From FEN-1279 sp964501535 (GTDB lineage Bacteria; Bacteroidota; Ignavibacteria; Tepidaquicellales; Tepidaquicellaceae), in the NCBI GenBank assembly GCA_964501535.1, contig CAZCSV010000004.1, positions 186,001-250,000 on the forward strand: DNA of 64,000 nucleotides. Reading direction: 5' to 3'. The position numbers and the translations under genes are program-made. The notes under the pieces are model-generated. The model saw only the letters and a program-made list of their open reading frames with translations. It was not told where the DNA came from and searched no databases. Below, in pieces: positions 61,745-64,000 of this stretch. The number at the start of each line of letters is the position of its first letter. The first letter of the stretch is position 1.

Positions 61745-62695
61745 CTAAATTCCAAAGCCAAGTCCCGCAGTAAAGGCAAATACGGTACCGAAATTAAAAT
61801 CTGCGTTAAACTTACCGGGTCCGAGAGAAACCGTAGCTCCGGCTATTCCCCTGAAGTGGTTGTCACTTTTCTGGCTAAAAGAGATAACCTTAGTTCCAAG
61901 TTTATAATTTACATCGACGTTATAATCTTCGTATTGAAATCCACCGTATATAGATAGGATTGAGAAGCTTTTATTAATCTGTATATTGGTAAAAAACGAG
62001 TTAGCATCTATGAATTTATTTCCGTTAATATCTTTTATTCCGAAGCTTTGAAATCCGAACTGCACGGCTATATCGAAGGGCATTTTAGCATAGGCACCGA
62101 TATTATGTCTCAATGCCCCGCCGAATAATTTAAAAGAGCCATAGTCCCCGACTTTAATGCCCGGGACTGTTCTAAAAATAATATCTGTTCCGAAAATTGT
62201 GCCCACTCCTATCTGAGGTATTACGAGCGGGACGAATTTAGTATCTTCAATGCCACCGATTAAAGTAATTGTTGTATCGTGGGTATTACCGAGCGGATCT
62301 TTAAAAGTACCTTTAGCAACAGCAGGAGTTGAATTTCCAAATACAGTAGGGGCATTATAAACTGTCCAATTAATCGGGATTTTCTGGTTTGCAATGGTTG
62401 TTTCTGTCGTAAAACCCAGGTTAAAATATTTATCATTATTTTTCATCAAAACCCCGCAGAATTTCACTCCGACATAAACGTGGGGAATGACAGGTATTTT
62501 GCTATAACCCGAGGGAGTGAATCCTCCCATATATCCCGAATTTAAATTCGTTCCAAGACCGGTTGTAAAAGGGGACAGATATTTTTCTGCATATTCTTTT
62601 CCAACCTTTTGTAGAACCGTTCCCAAATCACCCTGCGCAAACAAGCCATTATACACAAAGACAAAAACGGCAATTAAAGAAATTAGTTTTTTCAT
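61745..62695 (-). CDS. Outer-membrane beta-barrel protein (DUF6588-like)
   Basis: 316 residues. Signal peptide MKKLISLIAVFVFVYNGLFAQ, then LGTVLQKVGKEYAEKYLSPFTTGLGTNLNSGYMGGF, a typical opening of DUF6588-type exported proteins, followed by amphipathic strands ending in FNADFNFGTVFAFTAGLGFGI with a terminal aromatic/hydrophobic residue pattern of outer-membrane barrels. Family assignment is from memory of the opening motif and moderate. Function unknown. Confidence 0.7.
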   Translation of the reverse strand: MKKLISLIAVFVFVYNGLFAQGDLGTVLQKVGKEYAEKYLSPFTTGLGTNLNSGYMGGFTPSGYSKIPVIPHVYVGVKFCGVLMKNNDKYFNLGFTTETTIANQKIPINWTVYNAPTVFGNSTPAVAKGTFKDPLGNTHDTTITLIGGIEDTKFVPLVIPQIGVGTIFGTDIIFRTVPGIKVGDYGSFKLFGGALRHNIGAYAKMPFDIAVQFGFQSFGIKDINGNKFIDANSFFTNIQINKSFSILSIYGGFQYEDYNVDVNYKLGTKVISFSQKSDNHFRGIAGATVSLGPGKFNADFNFGTVFAFTAGLGFGI

Positions 62696-62767
62696 AAAAA
62701 TTAATTTTTATTTGTGCGGATATAAAATAAATTACAAATTGTAAAATTCAAAAAGTAGGCAATTTTG

Positions 62768-64000
62768 CTATCTTTTACCCCATTTTTCTATAGATGCCTG
62801 CACATATTCCGGTAGAACGGGTTTAGGAATATAGTCCTTCATACCAGCGTTAAGACATTTTTCTTTATCGCCTTTCATAACAGCGGCTGTCATAGCAATA
62901 ATAACGGGACATTTATCTTTCGGAAACATTTTTAATATTTGTTTAGTAGTTTCTATACCGTCCAAAACAGGCATTTGAATATCCATAAAGATGATATCGT
63001 AATGTTTTTTCTTAACTATTTCTATTGCTTCAGAACCATTTGCAGTTACATCGATTGAATATCCAAACCTTTTAAGTAATTTAACTGTTACCTTCTGATT
63101 AATCAAATTATCTTCAACTAACAATATTTCCAAAGGTATTTCTTTAGCGAGATTGAAATTCAAGGGTTTTTTAACAAATTCAAGTTTATGATTTTCGGTA
63201 TCTTTTTTTCCAATTACGGTGAAATAGAAAATTGAACCTTTTCCCAGTTCACTTTCAACGCTAATTTTTCCTTTCATCATTTCCACAAGGTGTTTACTAA
63301 TAATTAAGCCCAATCCTGTCCCACCGTATTTTCTATTTAACGAAGCATCAAGTTGAGTAAAGGGCTGAAACAGTTGCGAAACAGATTCTTTGCTTATACC
63401 GATTCCGGTATCCTTAACGCTGAACAACAGTTCCACGTTTTCATTGCTTATGGATGAAAGTTTGACCGAGACATTTATTTCACCGCGGTTAGTATATTTG
63501 ATTGCATTGCTAATAAGGTTTGTCAATACCTGTCTTATACGGGAGGAATCACAGATAATGGATTCAGGAATATCTTTCCCAATATGCGATTTTATTTTTA
63601 AGTTTTTTTCGTTTGCGGAAGTAGAAAACGAATTTATGATTTCTTCCATATTTTTTCTTATTCTGCAGGGATGGCTTTCGAGTTTAAGTTTACCGGATTC
63701 GATTTTCGAGAAATCAAGGATATCATTAATCAGTGACAACAAAATTTCACCGCTGTTTTTGATTGTTTCCACATAATCTTTTTGCTCTTCATCCAGGTGT
63801 GTATTCATAAGCAAGTCAGTCATGCCAATTACTCCGTTCATAGGTGTTCTTATTTCGTGGCTGATGGTTGCGAGAAACTGAGATTTAGCTTTGACAGCGG
63901 ATTCCGCTTCTTCTTTTGCAGTAGTAAGTTCTTCTTCGAATATTTTTCTTTGGGAGATATCGATGAGCAGTCCGTGAAGGCCGATGGGAGCTTCATTATC
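62768..64000 (-). CDS. Hybrid sensor histidine kinase / response regulator (5' end outside window)
   Basis: The reverse frame is open to the right edge, so the start is outside; the visible part is ~410 residues. It begins with the end of a PAS/PAC domain (LHGLLIDISQRKIFEEEL), then the HisKA H-box SHEIRTPMNG with the phosphoacceptor histidine at about base 63859, the HATPase domain (NLISNAIKYTNRGEINVSV, KDTGIGISKE, YGGTGLGLIISKHLVEMM) and a receiver domain with D in YDIIFMDIQMPVLDG and the lysine in KDYIPKPV. A PAS-sensing hybrid kinase; the stimulus is unknown. Confidence 0.93.
   Translation of the reverse strand, partial: DNEAPIGLHGLLIDISQRKIFEEELTTAKEEAESAVKAKSQFLATISHEIRTPMNGVIGMTDLLMNTHLDEEQKDYVETIKNSGEILLSLINDILDFSKIESGKLKLESHPCRIRKNMEEIINSFSTSANEKNLKIKSHIGKDIPESIICDSSRIRQVLTNLISNAIKYTNRGEINVSVKLSSISNENVELLFSVKDTGIGISKESVSQLFQPFTQLDASLNRKYGGTGLGLIISKHLVEMMKGKISVESELGKGSIFYFTVIGKKDTENHKLEFVKKPLNFNLAKEIPLEILLVEDNLINQKVTVKLLKRFGYSIDVTANGSEAIEIVKKKHYDIIFMDIQMPVLDGIETTKQILKMFPKDKCPVIIAMTAAVMKGDKEKCLNAGMKDYIPKPVLPEYVQASIEKWGKR

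Overview
The window reads as chromosomal DNA of a free-living, Gram-negative bacterium of the Bacteroidota/Chlorobiota side, most likely the Ignavibacteria. The main reason is the pair of large secreted proteins whose C-termini carry the type IX secretion (T9SS) sorting signature with the NYPNPFNP motif typical of Ignavibacteria and relatives. A PorD-like (DUF4835) and a PorV/PorQ-like protein, a GWxTD protein and a DUF2851 protein fit the same lineage. Base composition is AT-rich, TTG and GTG starts are common, and no phage, insertion sequence, CRISPR array, rRNA or tRNA gene was seen. The lineage call is inference from protein families, not from a marker-gene tree.

Layout. 1-9922 (+): a nine-gene purine/urate-type catabolic cluster: YgeY-like hydrolase (5' end outside the window), a threonine-synthase-like PLP enzyme, a dihydropyrimidinase/hydantoinase, xanthine-dehydrogenase-type Mo and 2Fe-2S subunits, YgeW carbamoyltransferase, a second PLP enzyme, and the MocA and XdhC cofactor-maturation proteins. 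9998-16294: a lipoprotein, cysS, a SIMPL protein, and a TauE/SafE - class D beta-lactamase - adenine deaminase operon. 16431-22378: a large T9SS cargo with YCF48-type repeats, an alpha/beta hydrolase, a DUF4097 protein, PorD-like and PorV/PorQ-like proteins. 22456-29994: a PfkB kinase, a dTDP-4-dehydrorhamnose-reductase-like protein, serS, an orphan nuoJ, a TPR protein, trxB, a receiver-domain protein and a CBS protein.

30080-44142 is a surface-glycan locus: a forward operon (GT9, GT4, methyltransferase, GT39-like, GT87-like), a reverse operon (four genes including FkbM methyltransferase), a second T9SS cargo, then a Wzx-type flippase and a methyltransferase. 44222-48507 is a five-gene reverse operon of three zinc-ribbon proteins, an SPFH/YdjI-like protein and a coiled-coil protein, resembling the Bacillus YdjGHI membrane-stress module. 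48572-64000 holds mutS, an ECF sigma factor, rimO, GWxTD, DUF58, a TPR lipoprotein, DUF2851, a Crp/Fnr regulator, a long transketolase, an outer-membrane protein and a hybrid histidine kinase running off the right edge.

The most interesting points are the urate-type cluster in an apparent T9SS-phylum organism, the SPFH/zinc-ribbon operon, two structured non-coding stretches (26282-26413 and 52331-52475), a palindromic operator-like site at 52231-52257, heptamer-repeat intergenic DNA, and several terminators embedded in the 3' ends of convergent genes.
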